Positions 61,759 to 64,000 of a DNA stretch of 64,000 bases are shown in pieces. The notes under the pieces were generated by a model, which searched no databases, was not told the origin of the DNA, and saw only the letters and a list, made by a program, of their open reading frames with translations. Each line of letters opens with the position of its first letter. Positions within the stretch are counted from its first letter, which is position 1. The stretch is from Candidatus Zhuqueibacterota bacterium (lineage in GTDB: Bacteria > Zhuqueibacterota > Zhuqueibacteria > Residuimicrobiales > Oceaniaggregativiventaceae): the NCBI GenBank assembly GCA_014728085.1, contig WJMF01000222.1, positions 60,966 through 124,965 of the forward strand. The letters run 5' to 3'. The position numbers and the translations under genes are program-made.

Positions 61759-62160
61759 ATGAGGGATTTAGCGATGGAGCACATCGGTCTCAACGTACCA
61801 GAACCTTTAGAGATGGCAGAGTGGTATGTAAAGCAACTTAAAATGCAAATCGTCCGAAAACAAGACACCAATCTTATGCATTTTCTCGCCGATGCAGATG
61901 GCAGAGTTGTTATGGAAATATTTCACAATGCCGCTGCTCCTCTGCCGGATTATCGACAAAAGTCTCCGCTGGAATTCCACCTCGCTTTCCAGGCAGATAA
62001 TTTGGAAACCCTTAAGGATAATCTGTTAACTGCAAAAGCAATGCTGGTCGAAGATATCAACACCACCCCGGCCGGAGACACGATGATGATGCTGCGCGAT
62101 CCCTGGGGCGTGCCGATTCAATTCGTTAAACGGTCGATTCCGTTAAAAGCTCGCTCATAA
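61759..62160 (+). CDS. VOC-superfamily (glyoxalase/bleomycin-resistance-like) protein
   Basis: The 133-residue protein has the paired beta-alpha-beta-beta-beta modules of the vicinal-oxygen-chelate fold (HIGLNVPEPLEMAEWYV and MMLRDPWGVPIQFV). Members bind a divalent metal and act on varied substrates. GGGAGGGAAA precedes the start. The 3' end overlaps the convergent esterase gene by 35 bp. Confidence 0.82.
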   Translation: MRDLAMEHIGLNVPEPLEMAEWYVKQLKMQIVRKQDTNLMHFLADADGRVVMEIFHNAAAPLPDYRQKSPLEFHLAFQADNLETLKDNLLTAKAMLVEDINTTPAGDTMMMLRDPWGVPIQFVKRSIPLKARS

Positions 62161-63106
62161 ATTGGAAAATGGCATCCTGGTGTCCCGGCAAGGCTTCATG
62201 CCCAAAGTCTGGATAAATAGCAACGCTTTTTTCGCTTTTTATTTTATTATACGCAGCGAATTGAGTGGAAGGGGGACAGATTTTATCCGCCAGCCCTGTC
62301 CCCATAAAAACCTTGGCGTTTATTCGCGAACACAAATTTTGCACATCAATATATCCCAGCCGGATAAAAACCTCCTCGTCACGGTCGTGTAACGGATCAA
62401 ACCTGCGAAAATAGTCCTTCAATTCTGCATATGCATCTTGAGCCAAGTCAAGATTCCACACGCGCTGATAATCGCATAAAAAAGGATAAACCGGTGCCAA
62501 ACGGCTTATCTGCGGTACCAGGGCGCCACAAGCGAGGGTCAACCCCCCACCCTGGCTATAACCCGTAGCACCAATCCGATTTTCATCTACCTGGGGTAAA
62601 TTCATAATAATACGCGCCAGAATAGCGGTATCTAAAAAAACCTGCCTGAATAAAAGATCCTCTTTCTTGCCATCTAATCCGCGGATAATATGCCCATTTA
62701 ACGTTCCGCCCCGCACTCCACCGTTGTCTTGCGACTCTCCACCCTGCCCCCGGCAGTCCATTGCGGCAACGCAAAATCCATTGGCCGCGTAGGGTAGTTT
62801 TTCCACCCAATCTCCACTGTTGCCGGCATATCCGTGATAAAATAAAACCGCAGGGTGGGATTTTCTTTTCGTCAAGGGATTCAGATATTTTACATGTATT
62901 CGAGCTCCCCCGCAACCTGTAAAATACAAATGGTAACACTCCGCATAGGGTGTCTGAAAGGAAGCTTTGATAAACTCCACTTGAGGATCCATTGCATCTA
63001 TTTCTTTTAATGCGTTATCCCAATATTGATCAAAATCTTGTGGACATGGATTGGTTCCCCGATAACTGTACAGTTGATCATAAGGCATATCAAAAAGAAG
63101 TGGCAT
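62126..63106 (-). CDS. CE7-family acetyl esterase (acetylxylan esterase / cephalosporin C deacetylase type)
   Basis: The 326-residue cytoplasmic protein has the CE7 triplet RGQ (DCRGQGGES), GxSQG (GYSQGG) and HE (GHEALPG), with the catalytic aspartate in GLADKICPP. CE7 enzymes remove acetyl groups from short xylo-oligosaccharides and related sugars. The ATG at 63106 follows GGGAGGGAAA; a longer start at 63127 is less likely. It overlaps the VOC gene by 35 bp. Confidence 0.9.
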   Translation of the reverse strand: MPLLFDMPYDQLYSYRGTNPCPQDFDQYWDNALKEIDAMDPQVEFIKASFQTPYAECYHLYFTGCGGARIHVKYLNPLTKRKSHPAVLFYHGYAGNSGDWVEKLPYAANGFCVAAMDCRGQGGESQDNGGVRGGTLNGHIIRGLDGKKEDLLFRQVFLDTAILARIIMNLPQVDENRIGATGYSQGGGLTLACGALVPQISRLAPVYPFLCDYQRVWNLDLAQDAYAELKDYFRRFDPLHDRDEEVFIRLGYIDVQNLCSRINAKVFMGTGLADKICPPSTQFAAYNKIKSEKSVAIYPDFGHEALPGHQDAIFQFMSELLTESTV

Positions 63107-63155
63107 TTTCCCTCCCATGGTCTTCAAATCACAATATTCGTGGGGTGTCAGATTA

Positions 63156-64000
63156 TCATTCTACCTGTTGCGCTTTAATTTTTATCACCACAAAAGTAAC
63201 GTCGTCATTGGGATTCGCATGTGGACGCCATTGACGCCCTGCCTCGACCAATCGATCGATCACCTGTTGAGCGGGTTTGTCGGCACTGTGTTTAAAAACA
63301 TCCTCAACACGGTGATAATCGAACATTTGTTTATGTTCATTAGACATTTCGGGTAATCCATCGGTTAGCAAAAGAATAGTATCGCCATCTTGCAAGGTAA
63401 TACGCCTGTCTTGATAATCATAATTCGCAACCGCTCCCAACGGCATACCCTTGATGAGAACCTCCTCAATGTTTTTGCTTTTCGCACGGTAAACATAGGC
63501 AGGAGGCATACCCGCAGCTGAAACAATCAATTCATTATTAATGATCTTTACCAGAGTCATTGCCATATACAAATTTCCGAGTTGAAGCTGCCGAATGGTA
63601 TGCGAACATTTCTTTAAAAAAGACCGGTGATCACCATTAAACACATCTGCTATAAATAAACTTTTAATCACTGAAACCATCATCCCTGCATTCAGGCCAT
63701 GACCTGTAGCATCACCTACGACAACTGTTAAATGCCCGTGATCATCTATACGAAAATCATAATAATCCCCTCCCACTTCTGTTGCCGTTTGCATATGGAC
63801 GGCAATATCGAGATGAGACACTTGCGGAAGTTGCTTGGGCAACATGGAAAGCTGTAAAGCCCTGGCTTCCTCCAGCTCGTGTGTTTTTCTGGCATTTTCA
63901 GCTTTAATTGCACGAGACTCTGCCTCAGCCGTTTGTGCCCGTAGAGTCGCTTCCCGGGCCCGCATTTTCTCGCGTTCCATATTGATCACGCGGCGGCGCT
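63156..64000 (-). CDS. PP2C/SpoIIE-type serine phosphatase, N-terminus beyond the window edge
   Basis: The frame is open to the right edge, so only the C-terminal part (about 280 residues) is seen. A coiled-coil linker (AEAESRAIKAENARKT) leads into the SpoIIE/RsbU phosphatase domain with GGDYYDF, GDATGHGLNAGMM, LLTDGLPE and NPNDDVTFVVIK, which carry the metal-binding aspartates. Such phosphatases act in partner-switching sigma-factor control. In this group the missing N-terminus is often a sensor propeller and membrane region; that is inference. A GTG at 63989 should not be taken as the real start. Confidence 0.9.
   Translation of the reverse strand, partial: RRRVINMEREKMRAREATLRAQTAEAESRAIKAENARKTHELEEARALQLSMLPKQLPQVSHLDIAVHMQTATEVGGDYYDFRIDDHGHLTVVVGDATGHGLNAGMMVSVIKSLFIADVFNGDHRSFLKKCSHTIRQLQLGNLYMAMTLVKIINNELIVSAAGMPPAYVYRAKSKNIEEVLIKGMPLGAVANYDYQDRRITLQDGDTILLLTDGLPEMSNEHKQMFDYHRVEDVFKHSADKPAQQVIDRLVEAGRQWRPHANPNDDVTFVVIKIKAQQVE

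Noticed and set aside
1..64000. CRISPR arrays, tRNA, rRNA and insertion sequences
   Set aside because: No regularly spaced short repeats, cloverleaf sequence, ribosomal RNA signature or transposase was seen on either strand by reading; no scan could be run.

Overview
The window looks like chromosomal DNA of an anaerobic bacterium of the Fibrobacterota-Chlorobiota-Bacteroidota (FCB) group, most likely a Calditrichota or KSB1-type lineage. Five exported proteins end in a type IX secretion-like C-terminal sorting domain with the NFPNPFNP / NYPNPFNP signature. A glycyl radical enzyme implies anaerobic life. The assignment is inference from these signatures, not from a database search. I saw no rRNA, tRNA, CRISPR array, insertion sequence or phage gene. 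Putative sigma70-type promoters repeatedly show a 17-nt spacer (TTGTAA/TTGATT, then TATAAT/TAAAAT).

Left part (1-15.8 kb) is housekeeping and salvage. It starts with a truncated serine beta-lactamase-like hydrolase. A divergent operon follows with a GalT/HIT-like DUF4921 protein, a small lipoprotein-like protein and a YibQ-type polysaccharide deacetylase. A ParB-like gene sits in an operon with a spore-photoproduct-lyase-family radical SAM gene, divergent from ssb. A tight nucleoside salvage operon follows (cdd, udk, a hemerythrin-PAS protein, tdk, a CNT transporter). Next is a compact operon of a PLP threonine/serine dehydratase, a CYTH-CHAD protein, an orphan ParA and glycerol kinase.

Middle part (16-30 kb) begins with a GEVEDY-repeat secreted protein carrying a near-exact internal duplication. 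Then comes a peptide-utilisation block: a glycyl radical enzyme that closely resembles trans-4-hydroxy-L-proline dehydratase (HypD), an Xaa-Pro aminopeptidase, an MFS exporter, an exported M64 peptidase and a POT peptide transporter. Together they suggest breakdown of proline/hydroxyproline-rich (collagen-like) peptides. A minus-strand operon of small proteins (DUF2007, cupin, DUF202) runs into a Tat-exported LD-carboxypeptidase and a small secreted propeller-like protein.

Right part (30-55.5 kb) is a long minus-strand carbohydrate locus. It holds a complete ABC sugar transporter (lipoprotein binding protein, two permeases, MsmK/UgpC-type ATPase), a heparinase II/III-like protein, a GH20-like exported enzyme, two further (alpha/alpha)-toroid-like proteins, a GH106-like protein, an alpha/beta hydrolase, a Gfo/Idh/MocA oxidoreductase and, unexpectedly, a class I isoprenoid-synthase-fold protein. 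Two secreted proteins downstream share an N-terminal golvesin-like domain. The substrate is unknown. The set of several poorly characterised enzymes around one transporter is the best candidate here for an undescribed catabolic system.

The last part (55.6-64 kb) holds a PrsW-type membrane protease, a UroD-like protein, a large subtilisin with VCBS/FG-GAP repeats and a sorting domain, a VOC protein, a CE7 acetyl esterase, and the C-terminal part of a PP2C/SpoIIE phosphatase cut by the window edge.
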